A DNA stretch of 64,000 nt, from positions 120,334 to 184,333 of the forward strand of contig JADKGL010000008.1 of assembly GCA_016722295.1 (NCBI GenBank). Direction: 5' to 3'. The DNA comes from Saprospiraceae bacterium. Lineage in GTDB: Bacteria; Bacteroidota; Bacteroidia; Chitinophagales; Saprospiraceae. Position 1 is the first letter of the stretch, and each line of letters starts with the position of its first letter. This document shows positions 1 to 8,700 of the stretch, piece by piece. Under the pieces are notes generated by a model. That model saw only the letters and a list, made by a program, of their open reading frames with translations, made no database searches and was not told where the DNA came from. Made by a program: the position numbers and the translations under genes.

Positions 1-461
1 ATAATACTACCTGCAAATGATACAGACCCAATAATTAATCCAGCGAGAATGATAATAATTTTACCATGGTGGTCTGCTGCCATTTCTGGTGTCATTGTAC
101 TAGAAGCCAATACATGATTCAAATGATTATATTCAATGATAGAAATAATTGCTGCACAAGCACCTCCCATTCCATTGAAGAATGAGACCATTTGAGGCAT
201 TGCTGTCATTTGCACTTTTTTTGCCATGATCCAACCTATCGCGGTTCCAATCACCAATGCCAGAAAAATCCAGACCAAATTACCCAAATGATTTCCTTCG
301 GAATCTTTGTATAAAAAGATAGTCGCAAAAATGGCTAAAATCATACCTGCAGCTGCGATTAGATTTCCATTGCGTGCAGTGTCTGGCTTTGAAAGCATCT
401 TTAATCCCCACATAAATGTGACTGATGCTATAAGATATATGACTACTAATATATGCTCCAT
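1..461 (-). CDS. pntB: NAD(P) transhydrogenase subunit beta (partial, N-terminal part)
   Basis: This is the membrane and NADP(H)-binding subunit of the proton-translocating transhydrogenase, which couples proton entry to hydride transfer from NADH to NADP+. Only the first ~153 residues lie in the window and the gene runs off the left edge. The visible part starts MEHILVVVIYLIASVTFMWG and contains several hydrophobic helices plus the stretch MPQMVSFFNGMGGACAAI, which is characteristic of PntB. The start ATG overlaps the stop of the upstream subunit gene by one base (TAATG), so translation is probably coupled. The operon order is pntA1-pntA2-pntB, the usual split-alpha arrangement. Identification is secure; the C-terminal NADP domain cannot be seen. 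Confidence 0.93.
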   Translation of the reverse strand, partial: MEHILVVIYLIASVTFMWGLKMLSKPDTARNGNLIAAAGMILAIFATIFLYKDSEGNHLGNLVWIFLALVIGTAIGWIMAKKVQMTAMPQMVSFFNGMGGACAAIISIIEYNHLNHVLASSTMTPEMAADHHGKIIIILAGLIIGSVSFAGSI

Positions 462-760
462 TATTTTTTCTTCTTAAACATTTCTAACATTCTGTCAGTC
501 ACGACAAATCCTCCTACAACATTCAATGTACCAAAAATCACAGCGATAAATCCTAAGACCAAGCTTAAGACTCCTTCCGCTTGACCCATTACAATGATCG
601 CCCCTATGATGACTACACCATGTATCGCATTAGCACCTGACATTAATGGTGTATGCAATACTGAAGGTACATGGGATATCAATTCAATTCCCACAAAAAT
701 CATCAAAATGACCAAATAGATCATTTGAATATTTGAACTTATAAATTCTAAAATCCCCAT
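461..760 (-). CDS. NAD(P) transhydrogenase subunit alpha part 2 (membrane domain)
   Basis: This 99-residue membrane protein corresponds to the C-terminal transmembrane segment of the transhydrogenase alpha subunit, encoded here as a separate gene. It has three to four hydrophobic helices. The segment SHVPSVLHTPLMSGANAIHG is the family hallmark and lines the proton-conducting region together with PntB. The protein ends in a short lysine-rich tail (MFKKKK). It lies 6 bases after the NAD-binding subunit gene and overlaps the pntB start by one base, so the three genes form one transcript. Its length matches stand-alone PntA2 subunits. Confidence 0.93.
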   Translation of the reverse strand: MGILEFISSNIQMIYLVILMIFVGIELISHVPSVLHTPLMSGANAIHGVVIIGAIIVMGQAEGVLSLVLGFIAVIFGTLNVVGGFVVTDRMLEMFKKKK

Positions 761-766
761 TGCTTT

Positions 767-1867
767 TTATTTAAGAGTTTGACCTTGGTGAACAATCAAT
801 GTACCTTTAGTAATTTCTTCTTCCATGTCCCATTTAAACCCTTCATTGGTTGATAAATGGTACAATAGATTTTGCAAATTTTTCGCATAGAGTTCACTTG
901 CATTCGTGGCTAATGTAGAAGGTAAATTTCCAATCCCCACGATTTTTACTCCGTGCTTTATTACAATTTTATTTAATTCAGAAACTTCACAATTTCCGCC
1001 TTGTTCAACAGCCATATCCACAATAACTGCACCATATTTCATTTGTTTCACTTGCTCTTCTGTAATCAGTACGGGTGCCTTTTTACCCATAACTTGAGCG
1101 GTGGTGATTACTAAATCTGCTTGAAACAAGGATTTGTTTACTGCTTCCTTTTGCTTTGCCAAATATTCAGCGCTTACTTCTTTTGCATATCCACCTTCAA
1201 CTTTAACACCATCATCTTTAACTGTAATAAATTTGGCGCCAAGAGATTCTGCTTGTTCTTTGGTTTCTGCTCTTACGTCAGTTGCTTCTACCACTGCACC
1301 AAGTCGTTTTGCTGTGGCTATGGCTTGCAATCCCGCTACTCCAACACCAAAAATTAAAACCTTTGATGGTGTAATCGTTCCTGCAGCAGTCATCATTAAT
1401 GGAAAAATCTTAGTCATATGTTCTGCTCCTAGTATTACAGCTTTATATCCTGCAAGGTTACCTTGAGAACTTAAAACATCCATACTTTGAGCTCTACTAA
1501 TCCTAGGAATCGCATCCATTGAAAAACTAGTCACTTTCTGCGCCGCTAATTTTTGAACATACTCAGGATTAATCAAATGATACATCAAGCTAAAACAAAT
1601 AGCATTGTTCGGCAAGGAGTTGATTTCTTGATCTGTAAATGGATTAATTTTTGCAAAAACTTGGGCAATCTTGCTCAAATCAGTTGCATTAGCACAAATT
1701 TTTGCACCTGCTTGTTCATAATCTTGATTCTGAAATGAAGAGGACTCCCCTGCTCCAGATTCAACATACACTTCATAACCTTTGGCAATCAATTGCTTGG
1801 TTATCTGTGGTGTGATGGCTACTCTTTTTTCACCGTCCCTTGTTTCTTTTAATACAGCTATTTTCAA
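767..1867 (-). CDS. pntA: Re/Si-specific NAD(P)(+) transhydrogenase subunit alpha (NAD-binding part)
   Basis: This soluble NAD(H)-binding subunit (PntA1, 366 residues) of the proton-translocating transhydrogenase supplies NADPH from NADH at the inner membrane. The alanine dehydrogenase/PNT N-terminal domain begins MKIAVLKETRDGEKRVAITP. It has the RAQSMD segment at about residue 125 and a Rossmann motif GVGVAGLQA at residues 174-182, followed by the NAD-binding domain. It ends without membrane helices, as expected when the membrane part is the separate downstream gene. It is the first gene of the operon. The two + strand reading frames inside it (about 1121-1466) are antisense shadows. Confidence 0.95.
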   Translation of the reverse strand: MKIAVLKETRDGEKRVAITPQITKQLIAKGYEVYVESGAGESSSFQNQDYEQAGAKICANATDLSKIAQVFAKINPFTDQEINSLPNNAICFSLMYHLINPEYVQKLAAQKVTSFSMDAIPRISRAQSMDVLSSQGNLAGYKAVILGAEHMTKIFPLMMTAAGTITPSKVLIFGVGVAGLQAIATAKRLGAVVEATDVRAETKEQAESLGAKFITVKDDGVKVEGGYAKEVSAEYLAKQKEAVNKSLFQADLVITTAQVMGKKAPVLITEEQVKQMKYGAVIVDMAVEQGGNCEVSELNKIVIKHGVKIVGIGNLPSTLATNASELYAKNLQNLLYHLSTNEGFKWDMEEEITKGTLIVHQGQTLK

Positions 1868-1961
1868 AGCTCAATTTTTTGAGCTGCGAAGATAGTAAAA
1901 AATATGTAATTTCATACTTTCTAATCTCAAAAAAAACAGCCCATTTTACTATTAAATCTTC

Positions 1962-3527
1962 CTAAAACCAACCAGTTCTCCTTTTTCTTGGTGCGCTTGT
2001 TTTGATCCCAAACATACCTAGTAACCCTCTCGTAAGCTCTCTTGCAACAGTTCGTCCTACTTGCTTTGTTACTGTATTTCCCATGATTTTATCCAAGGTA
2101 CTTTTCTCTGGTCGTCTAGATCTACTACTATCTTGTGGAGGTGCTTTCTCCTCCATTTCTTCTGCTTGAGCTGCTTCCGCTTCTTCTATTTTTTTTGTCA
2201 AAATCTCTGCTGCTGATTCCCTATTGATCTCTTCATTATAATATGCTGCAATCTCAGAATTACTCACTAACTCATCAATTTCTTTTGGACTCAAAACATC
2301 CATTCTTGACTCAGGGGCTCTCATCATCGTATGTACTAAAGGAGTTGGAATTCCTTTCTCATTTAATGCAGTCACAAAGGCCTCCCCAATTCCCAATTCC
2401 GTAAGAGATTGACTGACGTCGTAGAACTCAGTAATTGGATAATTTTCAGCAGCCATTTTTATCGCTTTTCTGTCTTTGGCCGTAAAGGCTCTTAAGGCAT
2501 GTTGTATCTTTAATCCCAATTGGCTTAACACAGAATCAGGAATATCCGTAGGATTCTGAGTGATAAAAAACAAGCCAATCCCTTTAGACCTTATCAACTT
2601 AATTATTGTCTCTAGTTGATCCAATAATGCTGGGGTAGCTTCTTCAAACAGCAAATGAGCTTCATCTAGAAAGAGCACTAATTTCGGTTTATCTAAATCT
2701 CCAGCTTCAGGAAATTTGGAATAGATCTCTGCCAATACTTGTAGTAAAAATGTAGAAAAAAACTTCGGTTTATCTTGTATATCATTGGCGCGTAAAATAC
2801 TTATCACGCCTCTACCTTTTCGATCTGTGCGTACAAGATCCTCAACTTCAAATGACCGCTCTCCAAAAAAACTTGTGGCCCCTTGTTGCTCCAATTCGAT
2901 GATTTTTCGCAAAATGGTACCTACACTTGCAGGTGATATTGCTCCAAATTCTTTTTGTATATGTTCTTTACCTTCATTAGATACAAATTGAAGCAATTTC
3001 TTCAAATCTTCTAAATCCAATAATAGCAAACCATTGTCATCTGCAAACTTGAATATCATTGAAACTACACCTTCCTGTGTATCATTAAGTCCAAGTATTT
3101 TAGATAATAGCACTGGACCAAACTCAGATACTGTGGCGCGAAGCCTACAACCGTTCTGAGATGAAATCGTCAGTAGTTCTACATAATTATTTTTAGCCTC
3201 CCAAGGAATATTTATGCTGCAATGTCTATCTTCTATTTTTTGATTTGAAGTACCCATCATCGAAATACCACTCAAATCACCCTTTATATCCAATAAAAAA
3301 CATGATACTCCTGCGTATGATAGTTGCTCTGCCAATAATTGGAGCGACTTGGTCTTTCCAGTTCCAGTCGCACCTGCGATCAAACCATGACGATTCATCA
3401 TTCGTAGCGGAAGATGAACAAAAGTATCTGGAACTACCTTGCCTTGTAGCATCCCACAACCAATCGTAAGGAAAGCTGAATTGAACTTATAACCGCTTTG
3501 TACCTGATCTACAAATGCTTGACTCAT
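1962..3527 (-). CDS. HerA-like ATPase of the DUF853 (YjgR) type
   Basis: This 521-residue ATPase belongs to the HerA/FtsK-like superfamily, DUF853 branch (helicase HerA-like, C-terminal). The Walker A motif GATGTGKT lies at residues 52-59, and a Walker B with LVLFLDEAHLL lies near residue 285. An arginine-finger-type region and a late, charged, Glu/Ala-rich linker (about 455-480) precede a basic C-terminus ending RKRRTGWF. Members are hexameric DNA-translocase-like ATPases, but the cellular role of the DUF853 branch is not established. HerA proper partners the nuclease NurA, and no nurA is next to it here. It stands alone, 94 bases upstream of the transhydrogenase operon on the same strand. 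Confidence 0.88.
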   Translation of the reverse strand: MSQAFVDQVQSGYKFNSAFLTIGCGMLQGKVVPDTFVHLPLRMMNRHGLIAGATGTGKTKSLQLLAEQLSYAGVSCFLLDIKGDLSGISMMGTSNQKIEDRHCSINIPWEAKNNYVELLTISSQNGCRLRATVSEFGPVLLSKILGLNDTQEGVVSMIFKFADDNGLLLLDLEDLKKLLQFVSNEGKEHIQKEFGAISPASVGTILRKIIELEQQGATSFFGERSFEVEDLVRTDRKGRGVISILRANDIQDKPKFFSTFLLQVLAEIYSKFPEAGDLDKPKLVLFLDEAHLLFEEATPALLDQLETIIKLIRSKGIGLFFITQNPTDIPDSVLSQLGLKIQHALRAFTAKDRKAIKMAAENYPITEFYDVSQSLTELGIGEAFVTALNEKGIPTPLVHTMMRAPESRMDVLSPKEIDELVSNSEIAAYYNEEINRESAAEILTKKIEEAEAAQAEEMEEKAPPQDSSRSRRPEKSTLDKIMGNTVTKQVGRTVARELTRGLLGMFGIKTSAPRKRRTGWF

Positions 3528-3546
3528 ATTAATTCTTTTTATAATG

Positions 3547-3554
3547 CAAAAATA
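3547..3554 (-). promoter_or_regulatory. Candidate -7 element for the HerA-like ATPase gene
   Basis: On the minus strand these bases read TATTTTTG, an exact match to the Bacteroidota -7 consensus TANNTTTG, 19 bases before the ATG at 3527. The matching -33 TTTG is weak (TTTA at a 21-base spacing), so only the -7 box is clearly visible. The predicted leader would be only about 13 bases. Confidence 0.4.
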
Positions 3555-3609
3555 CTTAGAAAATTGTAACTATGGTAAATAAATTAATACCTAACTTGCA
3601 CTGTTATTT

Positions 3610-4449
3610 ATGACTAGATCATTTACTTGTTCAATTTTACTTGTTTTCATTGTATTTTTTCTATCTGATAAAATACATGGACAATATTCACTAAATACAT
3701 CAATAGCCAATGTAAAATCAATCGCATTGGGAAATTCAGGTATTGCCTACCAAGATAATTTATCGCATCATTTCAATCCAGCTCATTTGGCTTGGATAGA
3801 AAGTCACAACGTTGAAGCATTCACCTCAAATTATTTCTTAGTAAAAAATCTATTTCAATTTGCAGGTCACTTTCAAGTAAAAATGAGTTCAAAAGATGGC
3901 CTAGGGTTGAGTTATGTTACAGTAGGAAGTCCTACACTTAGAGAAAATTTATTGCAACTTTCTTATGGTAGAAAATTAAGTAAAATTGCTAGCTTAGGCA
4001 TCACAGGAAATTATAATTTTGCACAAGGAGTTGAAAATTATTCAGAATCAAATATCGACTTCAATACTGGTCTATTTCTAGCCTTAAAGCCTTATTTAAA
4101 CATTGCTCTCATTGCAAAAAATCCTTTTCCGTTGCGCCATAAAGAAAACTATAATCTGCCTTCACTCTTCGCAATAGGATTGCAATACAAAATCTACGAA
4201 CATGTGAGTGTTCTAGTAGATTTACAAAAGAAGTCTACTACTTCAACAAGTGGACATATTGGTCTGATATATAGGATTCAAAATGCAGTTTCCTTGCAAA
4301 CAGGCTTCAACACATCTAACAAAACGATGAGTGGTGGAGCGAGTTTTATTTTGTATAAAAATCTTGAACTCAATTTTGCAGTACAATATCATAGTACATT
4401 AGGCACTTCACCCGCTTTTAGTGTTCGCTATCAAATTCCTAAAAAGTAA
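3610..4449 (+). CDS. Outer-membrane beta-barrel protein, PorV/PorQ-like fold
   Basis: This 279-residue secreted protein has a signal peptide (MTRSFTCSILLVFIVFFLSD, cleavage near HG-QYS). It then shows alternating amphipathic strands typical of a small outer-membrane barrel. The N-terminal block SIALGNSGIAYQDNLSHHFN followed by PAHLAW resembles the start of PorV/PorQ/UPF0164-like proteins, in which an N-terminal ALGG(S/T)-N-P segment precedes the barrel. PorV and PorQ act in type IX secretion, but this protein is shorter and I cannot assign it to that machinery. Its stop overlaps the start of mqnB by one base (TAATG), so the two are co-transcribed, although no functional link is evident. Confidence 0.62.
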   Translation: MTRSFTCSILLVFIVFFLSDKIHGQYSLNTSIANVKSIALGNSGIAYQDNLSHHFNPAHLAWIESHNVEAFTSNYFLVKNLFQFAGHFQVKMSSKDGLGLSYVTVGSPTLRENLLQLSYGRKLSKIASLGITGNYNFAQGVENYSESNIDFNTGLFLALKPYLNIALIAKNPFPLRHKENYNLPSLFAIGLQYKIYEHVSVLVDLQKKSTTSTSGHIGLIYRIQNAVSLQTGFNTSNKTMSGGASFILYKNLELNFAVQYHSTLGTSPAFSVRYQIPKK

Positions 4450-5141
4450 TGTTGAAAGTTATTTTAGTTTCCGCTACTAATTTTGAATGTTTAAAAACAA
4501 TAGATTATTTAGAAAAAAATTTTGAACAAAAATCTTTTACTGAATTTACTACCAGTGCAATTTCTGTTTCTCCTTTTGTAATGGGCATTGGATTGGCTCA
4601 ATCAAGTTTTGCATTAGGAAGACATAAGAATTTAAAAGACTTTGACCTGTTGATTCATATAGGTATTTCAGGAGCTTATCAACCAGAAAAATATAAATTA
4701 GGCGATCTTATTGAAATCACCCATGAACGGTTTGCTGACATAGGTGCTGAAGAGAAAGATGGCTCATTGATTGATTTATTTGATCTCGATTTTTTGCCTA
4801 AAAATCAATTCCCTTACAATGAAAAATGGATATCAAACCCAACGAAAAAATGGATTAGCAAATATCCCAAAGCAAAAGGACTTACAGTAAGTAAGGCCTC
4901 AGGAAATGCAGATACCATAACAAAATTATTGCCACTAAATGCAGATGTTGAAAGTATGGAAGGTGCTGCCTTGTTTTATGCTTGCCGATGCATCGATATT
5001 CCTTTTATTTCATTACGTGCGATTTCAAATTATGTAGAGCCTCGCAATAAAGACCGTTGGAATGTGCCATTAGCTTTAGGAAATTTAAATGATGCATTAA
5101 TTCAAATGATAAAAAATCTCAACGAAACACAATCTCTTTAA
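4449..5141 (+). CDS. mqnB: Futalosine hydrolase
   Basis: This 230-residue nucleosidase of the MTAN/PNP family hydrolyses futalosine to dehypoxanthinylfutalosine and hypoxanthine in the futalosine route to menaquinone. Family features seen are the N-terminal MLKVILVSATNFEC and the glycine segment IHIGISGAYQ. The block DVESMEGAALFYACR contains the conserved ESMEGAA for nucleoside binding, and IPFISLRAISNYVEPRN is the C-terminal nucleosidase signature. Length is normal. The other mqn genes are not in the window. Its 3' end overlaps the convergent DUF721 gene by 23 bases. Confidence 0.9.
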   Translation: MLKVILVSATNFECLKTIDYLEKNFEQKSFTEFTTSAISVSPFVMGIGLAQSSFALGRHKNLKDFDLLIHIGISGAYQPEKYKLGDLIEITHERFADIGAEEKDGSLIDLFDLDFLPKNQFPYNEKWISNPTKKWISKYPKAKGLTVSKASGNADTITKLLPLNADVESMEGAALFYACRCIDIPFISLRAISNYVEPRNKDRWNVPLALGNLNDALIQMIKNLNETQSL

Positions 5142-5415
5142 TTTCAACAGGTGCCATTTTTTCTTTAATCGTTTGTAGCACTTTTTCTTTATTTAAATTC
5201 ATCTCATTTCGCAATACGGAAGATGTGAATTTGACAAAAACTACATTTTCTTTCAATCGAATACTCTCTGTCAATTGAGTAATGTAATCTCCATATGTGC
5301 TCGACCAAATACTTTGTATTTTAGCCTCTTCTAATTTTAATTTCAACTTAACAGATTGGCTTGAAAAATTATGTAACGCTTCGCCTATAGTAAAATCATT
5401 CTTCCTCTTCGCCAT
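5119..5415 (-). CDS. DUF721 (DciA-like) domain protein
   Basis: This 98-residue protein belongs to the DUF721 family, whose best-known member DciA loads the replicative helicase DnaB. The family pattern is visible: an N-terminal GEALHNF helix, then IQSIWSSTYGDYIT, then LKENVVFVKFTSSVLRNEM (the KH-like strand segment ending in LRNEL-type residues). The gene directly follows recF with a one-base stop/start overlap, the common recF-DUF721 pairing in Bacteroidota, which fits a role at the replication fork. The C-terminus is short and ends IKEIVFR, as is usual in this phylum. Confidence 0.85.
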   Translation of the reverse strand: MAKRKNDFTIGEALHNFSSQSVKLKLKLEEAKIQSIWSSTYGDYITQLTESIRLKENVVFVKFTSSVLRNEMNLNKEKVLQTIKEKMAPVEIKEIVFR

Positions 5416-6494
5416 TATGTTATATTTAAATTGATAATCGAACTAGTTGAACTAAGTTGAGATTTCAATTTTTCAACCCTCTCAAGATGTGTATCTGTTA
5501 TGAAACACTGTTCTACTTTCTCTTGCTCCAGTAAAGCTAATAAATTATTCACTCGAGATTCATCCAGTTTCGCAAAAATATCATCAAGTAAAACAATTGG
5601 TGATTTTTTTCGGATAGATGAAATTAACTTATATTGTGCAAGTCTCAAGGCAAGGATAAAAGACTTTTGTTGACCTTGACTTCCGAATTCACGCAATGAA
5701 ACTTTTCCCAATCTTGCTTCAATTTGATCTTTATGCACTCCAACAGATGTCCTTTGTGTAAAAATATCACGAGTCCTGTTTTTCAACAATAAATCTCCAA
5801 AATTTTGATCAACCTGAGTTTTATACTCAATAGTAGATTCTTGCATACCTCCTGAGATTTCAGCCATAAATTGGATGATTATTGGATCCAATAAATTACA
5901 AATTTCTGCTCTTTTTTTTGAAATATAACTTCCCGACTCAATCAAATAGTTATCATAAGAATCTAGCAAATAAGAATGATCTAACGCTGGATTAAATATT
6001 TTCAAAAGTGCATTCCTCAACTTCAATGCTTTAGAATACTTCATAAGATGATCCATATATATTGGATCTATTTGAATAATCGTCTGATTTAAAAATTTTC
6101 TACGCTCTTCACTTTCCTGAAAAAAATAAAAGATATCGTCTGGCGAAATAAAAATTATTGGAATACGTCCAATATGATCGGTACTTCGCTCTATCACAGA
6201 TCCTTCCCATTTTGATTCTCTTAGATTGGAAGCTGATTTTGCCTCAAATTGATAATTCTGTCCATTCTCAAGAAACTTTGCATCTATGCGATAAAAATCT
6301 TTATCATTCTGAATCATTTGCTTTTCTGAATTTTGAAAATAACTTTTCAACATAGAAGAAAAATAAATTGCATCCAATAAGTTGGTCTTCCCTACCCCAT
6401 TTGGACCTACAATAAAATTAAAGCCAGACAGCCATTGTCCAAAAAAATCAGAATGGTTTTTAAATTGCTTGAGTTTTATGGATTCTAGAATCAT
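5415..6494 (-). CDS. recF: DNA replication/repair protein RecF
   Basis: RecF (359 residues from the chosen start) is an SMC-like ATPase that helps load RecA at single-strand gaps. Visible motifs are the start MILESIKLKQFKNH, Walker A GPNGVGKTN at residues 30-38, the signature-like FGSQGQQKSFILALRLAQ near residue 270 and Walker B IVLLDDIFAKLD with the D-loop aspartate. A longer reading from a TTG at 6506 is possible, but an exact -7 box (6504-6511) covers that codon, so the ATG at 6494 is preferred. It is followed by DUF721 with overlapping stop and start. Confidence 0.94.
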   Translation of the reverse strand: MILESIKLKQFKNHSDFFGQWLSGFNFIVGPNGVGKTNLLDAIYFSSMLKSYFQNSEKQMIQNDKDFYRIDAKFLENGQNYQFEAKSASNLRESKWEGSVIERSTDHIGRIPIIFISPDDIFYFFQESEERRKFLNQTIIQIDPIYMDHLMKYSKALKLRNALLKIFNPALDHSYLLDSYDNYLIESGSYISKKRAEICNLLDPIIIQFMAEISGGMQESTIEYKTQVDQNFGDLLLKNRTRDIFTQRTSVGVHKDQIEARLGKVSLREFGSQGQQKSFILALRLAQYKLISSIRKKSPIVLLDDIFAKLDESRVNNLLALLEQEKVEQCFITDTHLERVEKLKSQLSSTSSIINLNIT

Positions 6495-6503
6495 ACAAGT
6501 GTG

Positions 6504-6511
6504 CAAAACTA
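6504..6511 (-). promoter_or_regulatory. Candidate -7 element for recF
   Basis: On the minus strand the sequence is TAGTTTTG, an exact TANNTTTG match. Transcription would begin about 7 bases downstream, almost at the ATG of recF at 6494, giving a near-leaderless message. No convincing TTTG is found about 20 bases upstream, so the call rests on the -7 box alone. It helps decide the recF start codon. Confidence 0.4.
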
Positions 6512-6734
6512 AGCATTATTATAAATATTAAATTTATTGAATTTAATCTTTCTAAAATAGGTTTAAAAGATTAATTTTTACAAATTTTCCAAAAGACCTA
6601 CCATAGTGTCTATTAAACTTGCATTAAATTATTCTCTAATAAAGACAATTGATAAACAAACTCGAATGTGTTTTTATATAATGAAATCGATCCAATAAAT
6701 GAACGTTAACCCTAAAAGGCTTCCCCTAAATAAA

Positions 6735-6766
6735 TTTGACAATTTAGACGCAAGTAATTATTTTTG
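6735..6766 (+). promoter_or_regulatory. Bacteroidota-type promoter of pdhA
   Basis: TTTG at 6735-6738 and TATTTTTG at 6759-6766 are separated by exactly 20 bases. They match the -33 (TTTG) and -7 (TANNTTTG) consensus of the primary sigma factor in this phylum. Transcription should begin near 6773, giving a leader of about 8 bases before the ATG at 6781. The upstream 6507-6734 stretch is very AT-rich and shows no other feature. Confidence 0.7.
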
Positions 6767-6780
6767 CACAAATTGCATAC

Positions 6781-7818
6781 ATGTCAAAAACAATTTCTAA
6801 AAGCAAGGCTAAGGTTGAAGGCTCACTTACTGAGAAGAAATATGATGCGAAAACCTGGCGCAGCTGGTACGAAACCATGCTTCGAATCCGAAAATTTGAA
6901 GAAAAAACCCTTTTGATGTATAGTCAACAGAAAATCAGGGGTTTTTGCCATGTGTACATTGGCCAAGAAGCAATAGCTGCAGGAATGGTGACTGCTTTAC
7001 GAAAAGAAGATGCTGTAGTTACAGCATATAGACAGCATGGCACTGCTTTATCTCGTGGTTTGAGCGCAAAATCATGTATGGCAGAACTTTTCGGCAAGGC
7101 TACAGGCTGCGTGAAGGGTAAGGGTGGCTCTATGCATTTTTTCTCGAAAGAACATCGATTTTTTGGTGGAAATGGTATCGTCGGGGCGCAAATTCCTATC
7201 GGAACTGGAATTGCCTTTGCAGAAAAATATAGAGGAACTGATCTACTTTGTGTCACGATGTTTGGCGATGGTGCCGCAAGACAAGGCGCGCTTTACGAAT
7301 CTTTCAACATGGCTATGACTTGGAAAATTCCAGTCTTATATATCGTAGAAAACAATGGCTATGCAATGGGTACTTCGATCGAACGGACTAGTAATGTAAC
7401 GAATCTTTACAAAATCGGTCTTGCATTTGATATGCCCTCTATGCAAGTAGATGGTATGAAGCCTCAAGCTGTTCACGAAGCGTTGACTACAGCTGCAGAA
7501 CATATTCGCGCTGGTAATGGTCCTTATTTTCTAGAAATTAATACGTATCGATATCGCGGTCATTCAGTTTCCGATCCTGGAAACTATCGCACAAAAGACG
7601 AAGTGGAATATTACAAATCTTTAGATCCAGTTCTTGTAACTGAAGAGTATATTTTGAAAAATAAAATACTTACTGCAGAAGAGGTAGAATCGATCCAAAA
7701 TACGATCTCTGAAGAAATGGAAGAGGCAGTTCGCTTTGCGGAAGAATCTCCATTGCCAGAACCAGAAGGTCTTTATGAGGATAATTATTCTGAGCCTTAT
7801 CCTTACTTGAAGGATTAA
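6781..7818 (+). CDS. pdhA: Pyruvate dehydrogenase E1 component subunit alpha
   Basis: This is the thiamine-diphosphate-dependent E1 alpha subunit (345 residues) of the pyruvate dehydrogenase complex, which decarboxylates pyruvate for transfer to lipoyl-E2. The sequence shows RGFCHVYIGQEAIAAGM and HGTALSRG. The ThDP-binding motif begins GDGAARQGALYESFNMA, with the closing NN at VENNGYAMGT. The phosphorylation-loop-type TYRYRGHSVSDPGNYR follows. Length and order are typical of the alpha2beta2 E1 type. The first ~25 residues are a lysine/serine-rich extension. The beta subunit and E2 are not adjacent, so the gene is monocistronic, as often seen in this phylum. Confidence 0.95.
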   Translation: MSKTISKSKAKVEGSLTEKKYDAKTWRSWYETMLRIRKFEEKTLLMYSQQKIRGFCHVYIGQEAIAAGMVTALRKEDAVVTAYRQHGTALSRGLSAKSCMAELFGKATGCVKGKGGSMHFFSKEHRFFGGNGIVGAQIPIGTGIAFAEKYRGTDLLCVTMFGDGAARQGALYESFNMAMTWKIPVLYIVENNGYAMGTSIERTSNVTNLYKIGLAFDMPSMQVDGMKPQAVHEALTTAAEHIRAGNGPYFLEINTYRYRGHSVSDPGNYRTKDEVEYYKSLDPVLVTEEYILKNKILTAEEVESIQNTISEEMEEAVRFAEESPLPEPEGLYEDNYSEPYPYLKD

Positions 7819-7862
7819 ATATTTTCAGGATAGATTCTTACTTATATGGAAAATATTCCTGA
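7819..7862 (+). terminator. Possible structured 3' end of pdhA
   Basis: Two interleaved inverted repeats follow the pdhA stop. ATATTTTC (7819-7826) can pair with GAAAATAT (7849-7856), and TCAGGA (7825-7830) can pair with TCCTGA (7857-7862). The order A-B-A'-B' means both cannot form as simple nested hairpins; they are alternatives or a pseudoknot. There is no long T tract, so the terminator assignment is tentative. Confidence 0.3.
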
Positions 7863-7929
7863 TTGGGAAATGATAATGTGACAATGTTAATGAGTAAATC
7901 TTTTCACTCTTTCCCAAATTGTATTCAAC

Positions 7930-8700
7930 TTATTTTTCACCAATATAAAATAAGTCTAGACATTCGCCAGTTGCCTTTTGAATTGAAAAATCGTTAAGAC
8001 GAATGTTTTGAGTGATTTCACGATTTGAATTTGCTACTTTTTTGCGATTCATTCGATTCATTAGATCATAAGGTATTTGCAACCAAGTTCGAGGAAGTTT
8101 ATACTGCAAATTAAAAATATCCCATCTTGTGATTCGCTGGATGCTTTGTTTATTTTTCTCCAAATAAGAATCTACATTCTTACTACCAAAAACTCCCGAT
8201 GCATTGACTTTAAATCCGCATTGTTCGAAGAGTGAAACTAGCTCATCTACTGTATATTCTCTCACATGCCATGGATTTCGAGTTAAGGATTGAATTTTAT
8301 TTGGTGTAGTTAAAATTAATTTTCCACCAGGCTTGAGGACTCTATTTATTTCTTGAAGAAAAGATTTGTCATTCTCAATATGCTCAATGACTTGAAATGT
8401 GATTACATAGTCAAATGTATTTTCTGCTATTCCTGCGAATGGAGGAATCTCCATTTGAATAAATTTTACATTTTTATATTCTGAAAAATCTAACTCGCAT
8501 CGAAATTTATCAATCGTTACAAATTCATCACATACTGGTGCGATTATTCTGACACCATATCCGCTTCCAGTACCTATTTCACAGACTTTACCACGTACGA
8601 TCTTTGCCGCTTCGTGATAAGCAAAAACACTTCTTTGGTAAACATAATTATCTGAAAAATCTGTTGCAGAAACGCGCTCTGCGGTTTGAATTTTGCTCAT
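7930..8700 (-). CDS. Class I SAM-dependent methyltransferase
   Basis: This 256-residue methyltransferase has the Rossmann SAM site VCEIGTGSGYGVRII at about residues 40-54. Motif II appears as an acidic loop (FVTIDKF), with a later FDYVITFQVIEHIENDKSFL that is the UbiE/methyltransferase-11 motif. LKPGGKLILTTPNK follows. The substrate cannot be told from sequence; such enzymes next to a second one with a zinc-binding N-terminus are often involved in cell-surface polysaccharide or lipid modification. The start overlaps the end of the upstream methyltransferase gene by 4 bases (ATGA), so the two are translationally coupled. Confidence 0.82.
   Translation of the reverse strand: MSKIQTAERVSATDFSDNYVYQRSVFAYHEAAKIVRGKVCEIGTGSGYGVRIIAPVCDEFVTIDKFRCELDFSEYKNVKFIQMEIPPFAGIAENTFDYVITFQVIEHIENDKSFLQEINRVLKPGGKLILTTPNKIQSLTRNPWHVREYTVDELVSLFEQCGFKVNASGVFGSKNVDSYLEKNKQSIQRITRWDIFNLQYKLPRTWLQIPYDLMNRMNRKKVANSNREITQNIRLNDFSIQKATGECLDLFYIGEK

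Noticed and set aside
1121..1466. Two overlapping + strand open frames inside pntA1
   Set aside because: They are antisense to a highly conserved gene and show no recognisable motif.
3610..4449. Assigning this barrel as the type IX component PorQ
   Set aside because: Only the N-terminal block is similar and the protein is shorter; no other type IX core gene is adjacent.
6924..7318. Open frames on both strands inside pdhA
   Set aside because: pdhA fully explains the sequence; the others lack motifs and starts.
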